From NCBI RefSeq assembly GCF_016907815.1, contig NZ_JAFBCQ010000001.1, forward strand, positions 558,001 through 622,000: DNA of 64,000 bases. The letters are read 5' to 3'. The notes below the pieces were generated by a model. The model was given only the letters and a program-made list of their open reading frames with translations. It was not told the DNA's origin and made no database searches. The DNA is from Microbacterium aurum. GTDB lineage: Bacteria > Actinomycetota > Actinomycetes > Actinomycetales > Microbacteriaceae. Numbering within the stretch: position 1 is the first letter of the stretch; each line of letters starts with the position of its first letter. Shown piece by piece: positions 26,282 through 35,466 of the stretch. Both the position numbers and the translations under genes were made by a program.

Positions 26282-27328
26282 GTGAGCGCGACGGCGACCA
26301 AGCGCATCGGGTTCGGCACCAAGCTGAGCTCGTGGGACCTCAAGGTCTCGCCCTATCTGTACATCTCCCCGTTCTTCATCCTCTTCGTGATCGTGGGACT
26401 CTTCCCGATCGGCTACACCGCCGTCATCTCTTTCATGAACTGGGACCTCGTCCGAGGGTCGGGTGAGTTCATCGGCTTCGACCAGTACGGGTGGATCCTG
26501 TCCAACCCGAAGTTCTGGATTGCGCTGCGCAACACCTTCAGCATCTTCCTGCTCTCGAGCGTTCCGCAGCTGATCGTCGCGATCTTCATCGCCGCACTGC
26601 TCGACCAGAACATCCGCGCCAAGACCTTCTGGCGCATGGGCGTGCTGCTGCCCTACGTCATGGCGCCGGTGGCCGTGGCTCTGATCTTCTCCAACATGTT
26701 CGGCGACCAGTACGGGATCGTGAACACCTGGCTCGGCAACATCGGGATCGAGCCCGTGAAGTGGCACTCGAATGCCTTCGCCAGCCACATCGCCATCGCC
26801 ACGATGGTCAACTTCCGCTGGACCGGATACAACAGCCTCATCCTTCTCGCCGCGATGCAGGCGATCCCGCGCGACTACTACGAGGCCGCGACGGTGGACG
26901 GTGCCGGCAAGGCACGTCAGTTCTTCTCGATCACCCTGCCGAGCCTGCGCCCCACCCTCATTTTCGTCATCATCACCTCAACGATCGGCGGACTGCAGAT
27001 CTTCGATGAGCCCCGCATGTACGACCAGTACGGCACCGGCGGGGCGAACTCGCAGTGGCTGACGATCACGCTCTGGCTCTACAACATCGGCTGGGGCGAG
27101 TGGAACTTCGGCCGAGCTGCGGCACTGGCGTGGATCCTGTTCCTCATCATCTTGGTGATCGGCCTGATCAACCTCCTTGTCACGAAGAGTCTCGTCCGCG
27201 ACGAAGGCAGCAGATCGACCATGACGCGCGCACAACTGCGCGCCGCACAGCGCAGCGCGAAGGCCGATGTCGCACGGCGCCGCACCGCCCACAACGCCGC
27301 CACCGAGACCCGTGAGGTGATCCGATGA
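26282..27328 (+). CDS. Sugar ABC transporter permease (MalF/LacF type)
   Basis: A 348-residue permease with six membrane spans and the cytoplasmic loop EAATVDGAGKARQFFSITLP that docks the ATPase. A charged C-terminal tail of about 50 residues follows the last span. No ATPase gene is in this operon, so a shared MsmK/MsiK-type ATPase elsewhere must power it, as is normal for actinobacterial CUT1 systems. It overlaps the next permease by ATGA. Confidence 0.87.
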   Translation: MSATATKRIGFGTKLSSWDLKVSPYLYISPFFILFVIVGLFPIGYTAVISFMNWDLVRGSGEFIGFDQYGWILSNPKFWIALRNTFSIFLLSSVPQLIVAIFIAALLDQNIRAKTFWRMGVLLPYVMAPVAVALIFSNMFGDQYGIVNTWLGNIGIEPVKWHSNAFASHIAIATMVNFRWTGYNSLILLAAMQAIPRDYYEAATVDGAGKARQFFSITLPSLRPTLIFVIITSTIGGLQIFDEPRMYDQYGTGGANSQWLTITLWLYNIGWGEWNFGRAAALAWILFLIILVIGLINLLVTKSLVRDEGSRSTMTRAQLRAAQRSAKADVARRRTAHNAATETREVIR

Positions 27329-28233
27329 GCGCCCTCGACGCCCACCCCATCGTCCTGTCCGAGGAAGAGCCGGAGCCGCCCCGCCCGGCACGCCGGCCCC
27401 GGCGCGTCAAGGGGTCACGCCCTGGCTGGTTCGTGTACGGATGCCTCGGGGTCGTGCTCCTGGCGAGCATCTTCCCCTTCTACTGGTCGCTGCTGATCGG
27501 GTCGGGCACCTCGTACACGATCCGCGACCCCAACATGTCGTGGCTCCCGGGCGGAAACTTCTTCAGCAACGCCGCGAAGGTGATCAACGATCCCGCGGTG
27601 AACTTCTGGGTTGCGCTGTGGAACTCGATCGTCAGCTCGGGACTCATCGCCCTGTCGGTCGTGTTCTTCTCCACACTTGCGGGTTGGGCCTTCGCGAAGC
27701 TGCGGTTCAAGGGCTCGAGTGTCCTGCTGGTCTTCGTCATCGCGACGATGGCGGTCCCGATGCAGCTGGGTGTCGTGCCGCTGTACATCCTGTTCAGTGA
27801 GATCGGCTGGACCGGCAACCTCGGCGCCATCATCATCCCCGCCCTCGTCAGCGCGTTCGGCGTGTTCTGGATGACGCAGTACATCCGCCAGGCCGTCCCC
27901 GATGAGCTCATCGAGGCCGCGCGGGTCGACGGGGCGACCGCCTTCCGGACGTTCCTGACGGTCGGCGTGCCCGCCGCGCGTCCTGCCGCAGCGATGCTGG
28001 GCCTGTTCACCTTCGTGTCGGCGTGGAACAACTTCTTCTGGCCGTTCATCGTGCTGGACCGGCAAAGCCCCACCCTGCCCGTCGCGCTGTCGCTGCTGCA
28101 GTCGAACTACTTCATCGACTACTCGATCGTGCTGGCCGGCGTGCTGCTGTCGACCATCCCGCTCATCATCCTGTTCGTCTTCGCCGGCAAGCAATTGGTC
28201 AGCGGCATCATGCAGGGTGCGGTCAAGGGCTGA
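27325..28233 (+). CDS. Sugar ABC transporter permease (MalG/LacG type)
   Basis: A 302-residue permease, the second of the pair. A proline/arginine-rich N-terminus of about 35 residues precedes six spans. The EAA loop is EAARVDGATAFRTFLTVGVP and the end is GKQLVSGIMQGAVKG, typical of MalG-type proteins. It is followed 29 bp later by the glycosidase gene. Confidence 0.88.
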   Translation: MSALDAHPIVLSEEEPEPPRPARRPRRVKGSRPGWFVYGCLGVVLLASIFPFYWSLLIGSGTSYTIRDPNMSWLPGGNFFSNAAKVINDPAVNFWVALWNSIVSSGLIALSVVFFSTLAGWAFAKLRFKGSSVLLVFVIATMAVPMQLGVVPLYILFSEIGWTGNLGAIIIPALVSAFGVFWMTQYIRQAVPDELIEAARVDGATAFRTFLTVGVPAARPAAAMLGLFTFVSAWNNFFWPFIVLDRQSPTLPVALSLLQSNYFIDYSIVLAGVLLSTIPLIILFVFAGKQLVSGIMQGAVKG

Positions 28234-28262
28234 GGCCGCCGCGCCTGGAGAAAGGGACCACT

Positions 28263-29732
28263 ATGTCTGACACCGCGCGCCCCTTCCCGTCCGGATTCCT
28301 GTTCGGCGCGGCGACCGCGGCCTACCAGATCGAGGGCGCGGCCTTCGAGGACGGCCGGACGGCATCCATCTGGGACACGTTCAGCCGGGAACCCGGCGCC
28401 GTGATCAACGCCGACAACGGCGACGTCGCGTGCGACCACTACCACCGGTTCCGCGACGACGTCGCGCTCATGAAGGACCTGGGGCTCGACACCTACCGTT
28501 TCTCGGTGTCGTGGGCGCGCGTCCGCCCCGACGGCGGAGCGGTCAACCAGAAGGGCCTGGACTTCTACAAGCGGCTCGTCGACGAGCTGCACGGTGCCGG
28601 CATCCTGCCCTGGCTGACGCTCTACCACTGGGACCTGCCGCAGGCGCTGCAGGACCGCGGCGGCTGGACGGTGCGCGAGACGAGTGACCTGTTCACCGAG
28701 TACGCGCTGAGCGTGCACGACGCCCTCGGCGACCGCGTGCAGAACTGGACGACGCTCAATGAGCCGTGGTGCTCGTCGTTCTTGAGCTACACCGGCGGCA
28801 TCCACGCCCCCGGGCACTTCTCGATCACCGAGGGCGTCCTCGCGGCGCACCACCTGCTGCTCGGCCACGGTCAGGTCGTGCGCGAGCTGCGGGCACGCGA
28901 TGCGTCGCTGGATCTCGGGATCACGCTGAACCTCACCGTCGCCGACCCGGTCGACCCGTCCGACGCCGGCGATCTCGACGCGGCGCGGCGCATCGACGGC
29001 CAGTTCAACCGCTGGTTCCTCGACCCGATCTTCCGCGGGCAGTACCCCGCCGACATCGTCGCCGACATCCGCGCCGTGGATGCCGGGGCCATCGACGCCC
29101 TCGACGCCGCGACCCTGCCGGGCGACCTCGAGACGATCGCCCAGCCGCTGCAGGCGCTGGGCGTCAACTACTACCACGGCGAGTTCGTCGGTGCCGCGCC
29201 CGACCCGCATCCGCCGGTCCCGGGCGACGCTCCCACCGACCGGGCGACGGGGTCGCCGTGGCCTGCGGGGGTGGACATCCACTGGCACGAGCGGGGCCTG
29301 CCGCGCACCAACATGGGCTGGGAGGTGCAGCCGGAGGGACTCACTCGGCTGCTGCAGCGGGTGTGGACGGAGTACGCCCAGCCGGCGGGCACGGTCCTGT
29401 ACGTCACCGAGAACGGCGCCGCCTACGATGACGAGCTCGTCGTCGAGGATGGCGTCGGGCGGGTGCACGACACGGAGCGGGTCGCGTTCCTGCGGGGGCA
29501 CCTCGGTGCGATCGCGGATGCCGCGGAGTCGGGCGTCGACGTGCGCGGCTACTTCTACTGGTCGCTGCTGGACAATTTCGAGTGGGCGTGGGGGTACGCC
29601 AAGCGGTTCGGCATCGTCCGCGTGGACTACGACACCCAGGAGCGCACGGCGAAGGACAGCGCGCTGGAGTATCGTCGGGTCATCGCCGCCCGCGCGATCG
29701 ACGTCCCATCCGCACTTCTTGCACCGAGGTAG
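28263..29732 (+). CDS. GH1 beta-glucosidase
   Basis: A 489-residue glycoside hydrolase family 1 enzyme acting inside the cell on imported beta-linked disaccharides. The acid/base Glu167 is in TLNEPW and the nucleophile Glu383 in YVTENGAAYDD; GFLFGAATAAYQIEG is the standard opening. There is no signal peptide. GGAGAAAGG precedes ATG 28263. Its place behind the importer suggests cellobiose or similar beta-glucosides as the imported sugars. Confidence 0.92.
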   Translation: MSDTARPFPSGFLFGAATAAYQIEGAAFEDGRTASIWDTFSREPGAVINADNGDVACDHYHRFRDDVALMKDLGLDTYRFSVSWARVRPDGGAVNQKGLDFYKRLVDELHGAGILPWLTLYHWDLPQALQDRGGWTVRETSDLFTEYALSVHDALGDRVQNWTTLNEPWCSSFLSYTGGIHAPGHFSITEGVLAAHHLLLGHGQVVRELRARDASLDLGITLNLTVADPVDPSDAGDLDAARRIDGQFNRWFLDPIFRGQYPADIVADIRAVDAGAIDALDAATLPGDLETIAQPLQALGVNYYHGEFVGAAPDPHPPVPGDAPTDRATGSPWPAGVDIHWHERGLPRTNMGWEVQPEGLTRLLQRVWTEYAQPAGTVLYVTENGAAYDDELVVEDGVGRVHDTERVAFLRGHLGAIADAAESGVDVRGYFYWSLLDNFEWAWGYAKRFGIVRVDYDTQERTAKDSALEYRRVIAARAIDVPSALLAPR

Positions 29733-29739
29733 GCCTCAC

Positions 29740-30753
29740 GTGAGCATCGACACGCCGCGCGCGGTCGCCACGATCGAAGAGGTCGCCGCGGCCGCCGGGG
29801 TCTCGCGTTCGACGGTGTCTCGGGTCGTGAACGGATCGACGGCGGTCAGCCCGGCCGCCCTCGAGGCCGTGCAGCGCGCGATCTCCGAGCTCAACTACGT
29901 GCCCAACCGCGCCGCCCGCTCGCTCGCCAGCCGCGCCACGATGGCGATCGCGCTCGTCGTGCCCGAGGACACGACGCGGTTCTTCGGCGACCCGTTCTTC
30001 GCGTCGATCGTGTCGGGGATCAACGCGCGCCTCAGCCGCTCGGACTACGTGCTGAACCTCATCATCGCCAGCGACGATCCCCGCGACAAGACGACGGCGT
30101 ACGTGCGCAGCGGCGCCGTCGACGGGGCCATCGTGGTCTCCCACCACACCAGCGACACGTTCATCGACCGCATCGCCGCCGCGGTCCCGGTCGTCTACGG
30201 CGGCCGCCCGGTGCGCGATCGGAAGAGCGCGTACTACGTCGATGTCGACAACGCCGCTGGCGCCCGCGACGCGACGGCGTACCTGGTGGGCAAGGGCTTC
30301 CGCCGCATCGGCACCATCACGGGGCCGCTGACGATGCCGGCCGGCGTCGACCGCCTGAGCGGGTTCCGCGAGGCGCTCGCCGCCGCGGGGCTCGAGCCGG
30401 TCGCCGTCGAGGACGGCAACTTCACGGCGGATGGCGGAGCCGCCGCGATGCGCCGGATGATCGACGCCGGCGCCGAGCCCGACGCCCTGTTCGTCGCGAG
30501 CGACCTCATGGCGCGCGGTGCCTTCGCGACGCTCGGACGCGCCGGCATCCGCGTGCCCGAAGACGTCGCGATCGTCGGCTTCGACGATTCGCCGGTGGCG
30601 ACGAGCGTCAACCCGCAGCTGACCACGATGCGTCAGCCGTCCCACGAGCAGGGCGAGGCGATGGCCGACATCCTGCTGTCGCTGCTGGCCGGCGGACAGC
30701 CGCCGCACGTGACAATCCTGCAGACCGAGCTGGTCCTCCGCGCCTCGGCATGA
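29740..30753 (+). CDS. LacI-family repressor
   Basis: A 337-residue regulator. The N-terminal helix-turn-helix is TIEEVAAAAGVSRSTVSRVV and the hinge YVPNRAARSLASR; the remainder is a periplasmic-binding-like sugar sensor ending in the typical VGFDDSPVATSVNPQLTTMRQP. It starts seven bases after the glycosidase stop, so it is the last gene of the operon it presumably controls through the operators at 24748-24817. Confidence 0.9.
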   Translation: MSIDTPRAVATIEEVAAAAGVSRSTVSRVVNGSTAVSPAALEAVQRAISELNYVPNRAARSLASRATMAIALVVPEDTTRFFGDPFFASIVSGINARLSRSDYVLNLIIASDDPRDKTTAYVRSGAVDGAIVVSHHTSDTFIDRIAAAVPVVYGGRPVRDRKSAYYVDVDNAAGARDATAYLVGKGFRRIGTITGPLTMPAGVDRLSGFREALAAAGLEPVAVEDGNFTADGGAAAMRRMIDAGAEPDALFVASDLMARGAFATLGRAGIRVPEDVAIVGFDDSPVATSVNPQLTTMRQPSHEQGEAMADILLSLLAGGQPPHVTILQTELVLRASA

Positions 30754-30828
30754 GGCCGCGGCATGCGGCAGGCATGACCGCCACGGTGGACTCGGTGGAC
30801 GCGGTGCCGCGCGACCGAGCGGTGGCCG

Positions 30829-31707
30829 TCAGACGACGGACGCGTGCAGCAGGTTGTTCCACGGGTCGGTGAACGCGACTGTGCGGCCGTCGTCGCGCAC
30901 TGCGATGCCGTTGTGACGCAGGCGCTCGGTCAGGGCGCCGAGACCGTCGGCATCCGGCAGGGCGAGATCGACGCGACCGAGGCCGAGCGCCGGCATCCGC
31001 GGACCCGCGCCGCGGGAGTTCCACACGTTCATGGCCATGTGGTGGTGGTAGCCGCCGGCGCTGACGAACAGGGCCTGAGAGCCGAGCGCCGCGGTCGTGT
31101 CGAACCCGAGCGCGTCGACGTAGAACGCGCGCGCCGTCGCGATGTCGCCGACCGAGAGGTGCACATGGCCGATGGCCGCGGCATCCGTCGCCGTCGCACC
31201 GTTCGCGGCGGCCTCGGTGAGGTGCTCGGTGAGGAACGCGTTCGGGTCGAGGTACAGCGTGTCCATCTCGACCTGGCCGTGGGTCCACGACCACTCGGTG
31301 CGGTCGCGGTCCCAGTACAGCTCGATGCCGTTGCCCTCGGGGTCGGTGAGGTAGAACGCCTGGCTGACGAGGTGGTCGGCGCTTCCGGTGAAGGTGCGCG
31401 GCGCGCGCTGGGCGACGGAGTACAGCGCCGCCGCGAGGGCGGGCTGCGTCTCGAAGAGGATCGCGGTGTGGAACAGGCCCGCGGAACCGGCGGGCGCGTG
31501 CCGCAGCGCCGGCTCGTGCCGGAGGATCACCAGCGGGCGCCCGGCACGGCCGAGGGTGACGGTGTCGCCGGCGGCATCCTGCACCTCGAGCGTCACGACG
31601 TCGCGGTAGAACGCGGTCTGCGCGTCGAGGTCGCCGACGAGGAGGGTGACGGCATCCATCCGCGTGGCCGCGTGAAGGCGGGCGGATGCCGGGGCGAGAT
31701 CAGTCAT
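30829..31707 (-). CDS. Two-domain VOC protein, catechol-2,3-dioxygenase-like
   Basis: A 292-residue protein made of two vicinal-oxygen-chelate domains. Metal-ligand candidates are His in IGHVHLSVGD, the YHHHMAMNVW run, and an acidic residue in DPEGNGIELYWDR. The sequence resembles CatE-type ring-cleaving enzymes, but many two-domain VOC proteins have other roles. It stands alone between the sugar operon and the NCS2 permease gene. The substrate is unknown. Confidence 0.72.
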   Translation of the reverse strand: MTDLAPASARLHAATRMDAVTLLVGDLDAQTAFYRDVVTLEVQDAAGDTVTLGRAGRPLVILRHEPALRHAPAGSAGLFHTAILFETQPALAAALYSVAQRAPRTFTGSADHLVSQAFYLTDPEGNGIELYWDRDRTEWSWTHGQVEMDTLYLDPNAFLTEHLTEAAANGATATDAAAIGHVHLSVGDIATARAFYVDALGFDTTAALGSQALFVSAGGYHHHMAMNVWNSRGAGPRMPALGLGRVDLALPDADGLGALTERLRHNGIAVRDDGRTVAFTDPWNNLLHASVV

Positions 31708-31754
31708 GTGTAGCTACAACTAATCCGCGCCCCGGCGCATTCCCGCGGGCTGCG

Positions 31755-33095
31755 TTACTGCGGGTCGCCGCCGAGCTGGCCGATCGGGACGATGGGGCCG
31801 CCGTCGTCGGTGCCGGTGTTGCGCCAGCGGGCGATCGCGTTGCCGCCGTGGTAGATCACGAGGGCCGCGACGGTGCCGAGCACGATCGCCGAGAACGTCA
31901 GCGTGCCGAGGTTCATCGTGAAGCCCGCGATCGCGATGACGAAGGCCACCGCGGCGGTGTACTGGTTGACGGGGCGCGAGAAGTCGACCTGGTTGTCGAC
32001 CCAGATCTTGATGCCGATGACGCCGATGAGGCCGTACAGCGCGGTCGTCGCGCCGCCGATGACGCCCGCGGGGATCGTGTTGATGACCGCGCCGAACGCG
32101 GGCGAGAACGACAGCAGGATCGCGAAGGCGCCCGCGACCCAGTACGCCGCCGTCGAATAGACGCGGGTCGCCGCCATGACGCCGATGTTCTCGCCGTAGG
32201 TCGTCGTCGCCGAGCCGCCGAACAGGCCCGCGAGCGTGCTCGCGACGCCGTCGGCGGTGAGCGCGCGGCCGGTGTGCCGGTTGATCGTGGGGTCACCGGT
32301 CATGGTCGCGACGCCCCGCACGTGGCCGACGTTCTCGGCGATGAGGACGAGGACGACCGGCAGGAAGATCGGCAGCAGGCTCCACGAGACCGGGTCGCCG
32401 AACGCGGGGAGGTGGAACTCGGGCAGGCCCACCCAGGCCGCCTGCGACACCGCGTCGAACGACACCTGACCGGTGATCGCCGCGAAGACGTAGCCGACGA
32501 CGACGCCGAGGAAGATCGAGATGCGTCCGAGGAACCCGCGGAACAGCACGCTGAACAGGATGATCGCGGCGAGGGTGATGGTCGCGACGCCCGGCTGCAC
32601 GGTGAAGTTGTTCCAGGCCGCGGGGGCGAGGTTGAGGCCGATCAGGGCGACGATGGCGCCCGAGACGACCGGCGGCATGAGCTTCTCGATCCAGCGCGTG
32701 CCGATCTTCTGCACGAGCAGGCCCACGAGCGCGAGGATCACACCCGTGACCGCGACGCTGACCATCGCCTGCGTGATCTGCTGCGTCGTCTCGAGGGTCT
32801 TACCGCCGTTGTACGCCTGGATCGGGGCGATGAACGCGAACGAGGAGCCGAGGTAGCTGGGCAGCTTGTTGCGCGTGAGCAGCAGGAACAGGATCGTGCC
32901 GACGCCCGAGAAGAAGAGGGTCGTCGTCACGGGGAAGCCGGTGAGGATCGGCACGAGGAACGTCGCGCCGAACATCGCCACGACGTGCTGCGCGCCGATC
33001 GCGATCGTTGCCGGCCAGCCGAGGCGCTCGGTGGGCGTGACGACGGCGCCGGGCTCGACGGTGCGGCCGTCGCCGTGCAGGGTCCAGATGGGCAT
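31755..33095 (-). CDS. NCS2 uracil/xanthine permease (UraA/RutG-like)
   Basis: A 446-residue nucleobase transporter with about 12-14 spans. The family signature region appears as AENVGHVRGVATMTGDP and TTTYGENIGVMAATRV; the second favours uracil-type substrates over xanthine/urate. The ATG at 33095 gives the usual N-terminus TERLGWPATIAIGAQHVVAMFG. It could supply pyrimidines or purines, but lies outside the purine-breakdown operons. Confidence 0.85.
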   Translation of the reverse strand: MPIWTLHGDGRTVEPGAVVTPTERLGWPATIAIGAQHVVAMFGATFLVPILTGFPVTTTLFFSGVGTILFLLLTRNKLPSYLGSSFAFIAPIQAYNGGKTLETTQQITQAMVSVAVTGVILALVGLLVQKIGTRWIEKLMPPVVSGAIVALIGLNLAPAAWNNFTVQPGVATITLAAIILFSVLFRGFLGRISIFLGVVVGYVFAAITGQVSFDAVSQAAWVGLPEFHLPAFGDPVSWSLLPIFLPVVLVLIAENVGHVRGVATMTGDPTINRHTGRALTADGVASTLAGLFGGSATTTYGENIGVMAATRVYSTAAYWVAGAFAILLSFSPAFGAVINTIPAGVIGGATTALYGLIGVIGIKIWVDNQVDFSRPVNQYTAAVAFVIAIAGFTMNLGTLTFSAIVLGTVAALVIYHGGNAIARWRNTGTDDGGPIVPIGQLGGDPQ

Positions 33096-33224
33096 GCGGG
33101 TGCTCCTCGACGTTCGGGTGGTGGATGCCTGGGGTGGCGGATGCCTGGGGTCAGCGTATCTGGGAGATGGCTGTGAGGCCGGCATCCCGCGCCTCTGGCG
33201 TCGAGTGCATCCGGCGTCGAGTGC

Positions 33225-33297
33225 GCCCGTTTGCGTCGAGAGCGCCCGCTGTTGTGCGCAGATAACGGGCCCGGTGGGTGACAACGGGCGCAGTCGG
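33225..33297. repeat. 73-bp repeat R1 flanking the quinone-oxidoreductase-like gene
   Basis: It runs from GCCCGTTTGCGTCGAGAGCG to CAACGGGCGCAGTCGG. Copy R2 at 34322-34394 matches at 67 of 73 positions in the same orientation. Inside, GCCCGTT and AACGGGC, and CCCGCTGTTG and its near complement, can pair, giving a palindromic element. Confidence 0.7.
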
Positions 33298-33314
33298 TGT
33301 GCCGGGAGCGGTGC

Positions 33315-34244
33315 TCAGACCGCGGTGGTGACGACGAGCTTGCCGCGGGTGTGGCCCTGCTCGAGCGCCGCATACGCGGCAGCCGCCTCGTCGAGGGGGT
33401 AGGTCGCGGCGATCTCAACGCGCAGCGCACCGTCGGCGACGAGGTGCGCGAGCTCGGCGAGCTGCGCGGCATCCGGTCGCACCCACACGTAGTGGCCGCC
33501 GAACTCGCTGCGGGCGCGCGGATCGGCGATAGAGACGACGGTGCCCGCGGATGCCAGGAGGTGAGGCACCGAGTCGAGCGATGCGCCGCCGGCGTAGTCG
33601 ACGATCACGTCGAAACCCTCCGGCGCGAGGGCGCGCGCCGCATCGACCACACCGTCGCCGTAGGCGATCGGTTCGGCGCCGAGTGAGCGCAGGTACTCGT
33701 GATTCGCCGGCGATGCGGTTCCCACGACGCGTGCGCCGCGCAGCACCGCGAGCTGCACGCCGAACGATCCCACTCCGCCCGCGGCGCCGTGGATGAGCAC
33801 GGTCTGGCCCGACCGCACACCGGCGCGCTCGAGCGACTGCAGGGCCGTGAGCCCCGTCAGCGGCAGCGCGGCGGCCTGTTCGAACGAGACGCCCTCGGGC
33901 TTGTGCGCGGCGGTGCGCACCGGCACGGGCATGTACTCGGCGAGCGAGCCATGCTGCACCACGTCGGCGCGGGCATAGGCCAGCACGGCGTCGCCGACGG
34001 CGAACTTCGGGGTGTCGAGCCCTGTCTTCTCCACGATGCCGGCGACGTCCCAGCCCGGCACCGCCGGCAGCAGGGTGTCGATCGCGCCGCGCAGGTATCC
34101 CTCGCGCACCTTGTAGTCGACGGGGTTGAGGCCCGCGGCCACGACCCGCACGACAAGCGTGTCGGGGCCGTTGTGGGGCATCTCCCGGTCGACGATCTGG
34201 AAGCGGTCGTTGCCGCCGAAGTCGGAGTACACGAGTGCCTTCAT
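33315..34244 (-). CDS. Quinone-oxidoreductase-like NADP-dependent MDR protein
   Basis: A 309-residue zinc-free medium-chain dehydrogenase/reductase. The GroES-like half has GLNPVDYKVREGYLRG; the Rossmann half has the NADP motif GAAGGVGSFGVQLAV and reads like QOR/zeta-crystallin proteins, which reduce quinones or enones. No zinc-binding cysteine cluster is visible. It is monocistronic and lies precisely between two 73-bp direct repeats, suggesting a mobile or recently rearranged cassette. Confidence 0.82.
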   Translation of the reverse strand: MKALVYSDFGGNDRFQIVDREMPHNGPDTLVVRVVAAGLNPVDYKVREGYLRGAIDTLLPAVPGWDVAGIVEKTGLDTPKFAVGDAVLAYARADVVQHGSLAEYMPVPVRTAAHKPEGVSFEQAAALPLTGLTALQSLERAGVRSGQTVLIHGAAGGVGSFGVQLAVLRGARVVGTASPANHEYLRSLGAEPIAYGDGVVDAARALAPEGFDVIVDYAGGASLDSVPHLLASAGTVVSIADPRARSEFGGHYVWVRPDAAQLAELAHLVADGALRVEIAATYPLDEAAAAYAALEQGHTRGKLVVTTAV

Positions 34245-34321
34245 GTGAGTGCGAACGTTGCCCGCCCGGCATCCATTCCACTGCCCCTCGCCCTCGCCCC
34301 GTCGTCTCCACCGCCGACCGG

Positions 34322-34394
34322 GCCCGTTCGCGTCGAGAGCGCCCGCTGTGGTGCGCGGATAACCGGCCCGGTGGGCGACAACGGGCGCACTCGG
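34322..34394. repeat. 73-bp repeat R2
   Basis: Direct copy of R1 (33225-33297) with six mismatches spread along it. It lies between the quinone-oxidoreductase-like start and the purC stop. Confidence 0.7.
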
Positions 34395-34427
34395 CGTCAG
34401 AGGCGTGCGCGACGCAGGACGCTGGCG

Positions 34428-35372
34428 CTACGCGGTGAGCTTCTCGAGGAGTTCGCGGTATTTCGCGGCGGTGCGCTCGACGATCTCGGCGGGGAGCTCG
34501 GGCGGGGTGCCGGTCTGGTCCCACGCCGCGGCGAGCCAGTCGCGGACGATCTGCTTGTCGAAGCTCGCCATCCGCTCCGCCGGAGTTGCGCCCGTGGCCC
34601 ACGCCGCGGCATCCCAGTACCGGGACGAGTCGCTCGTGAGCACCTCGTCGGCGAGGGTCAGCGTGCCTGCGGCATCCACCCCAAACTCGAATTTCGTGTC
34701 GGCGAGGATGAGCCCCTTCGCCTCGGCGGTCGCGGCGGCCCGACGGTAGATCGCGAGCGAGGCGTCGCGCAGCTCGGCCGCGCGATCCGGTCCGACGAGC
34801 TCCTCGGCGCGTGCGAACGAGATGTTCTCGTCGTGCTCCCCCATCGGCGCCTTGTACGCAGGCGTGAAGATCGGCTCGGGCAGGCGGTCGCCGTCCGCGA
34901 GACCCGCCGGCAGCGGGATGCCGCACACCGTCCCCGACACGCGGTACTCCTTCCACCCCGATCCCGTGAGGTAGCCGCGGACGACGCACTCGATCGGGAG
35001 CATCTCGAGCTCGCGCACCACCATCGCGCGGCCCGCGACGGCCGCCGGGATGAGGTCCACGACATCGTCGGCGGTGTTCGCCTCGCCGTCGGCCCCGAGG
35101 GTCAGCTCGTGCGACGGGGCGAGGTGGTTCGGGATCCGCGGTCCGCCGTCGGCGCCGGCGAGCTGGTCGAACCACCACAGGCTGAGCGTCGTCAGCAGTT
35201 CGCCCTTTCCCGGGATGCCGGGGGAGAGCACATGGTCGAACGCGCTCACCCGGTCGCTGGCGACGACGAGCATCCTGTCCTTGGGGATGTCGCCGGCCGG
35301 GCGGTACAGGTCCCGCACCTTGCCGGAGTACACGTGGGTCCAGCCGGGCAGGTCGAGAGCAGCATCCGTCAC
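34428..35372 (-). CDS. purC: SAICAR synthase
   Basis: A 314-residue phosphoribosylaminoimidazole-succinocarboxamide synthase, joining CAIR and aspartate with ATP. GKVRDLYRP near the N-terminus, the VASDRVSAFDHVL motif and LPIECVVRGYLTGSGWKEY are all standard. It uses GTG at 35372, six bases after GATAAT. It is not in an operon with purS/purQ or purD, so these genes are scattered. Confidence 0.94.
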   Translation of the reverse strand: MTDAALDLPGWTHVYSGKVRDLYRPAGDIPKDRMLVVASDRVSAFDHVLSPGIPGKGELLTTLSLWWFDQLAGADGGPRIPNHLAPSHELTLGADGEANTADDVVDLIPAAVAGRAMVVRELEMLPIECVVRGYLTGSGWKEYRVSGTVCGIPLPAGLADGDRLPEPIFTPAYKAPMGEHDENISFARAEELVGPDRAAELRDASLAIYRRAAATAEAKGLILADTKFEFGVDAAGTLTLADEVLTSDSSRYWDAAAWATGATPAERMASFDKQIVRDWLAAAWDQTGTPPELPAEIVERTAAKYRELLEKLTA

Positions 35373-35466
35373 CCGTCCATTATCGCGGGGAGCTCGCGAG
35401 CCGTGTCAGCACGGACTCATAGCCGGGCCACAGCGCACGCCTGTGCTGGCGGGTCAGGCTGGGTGC

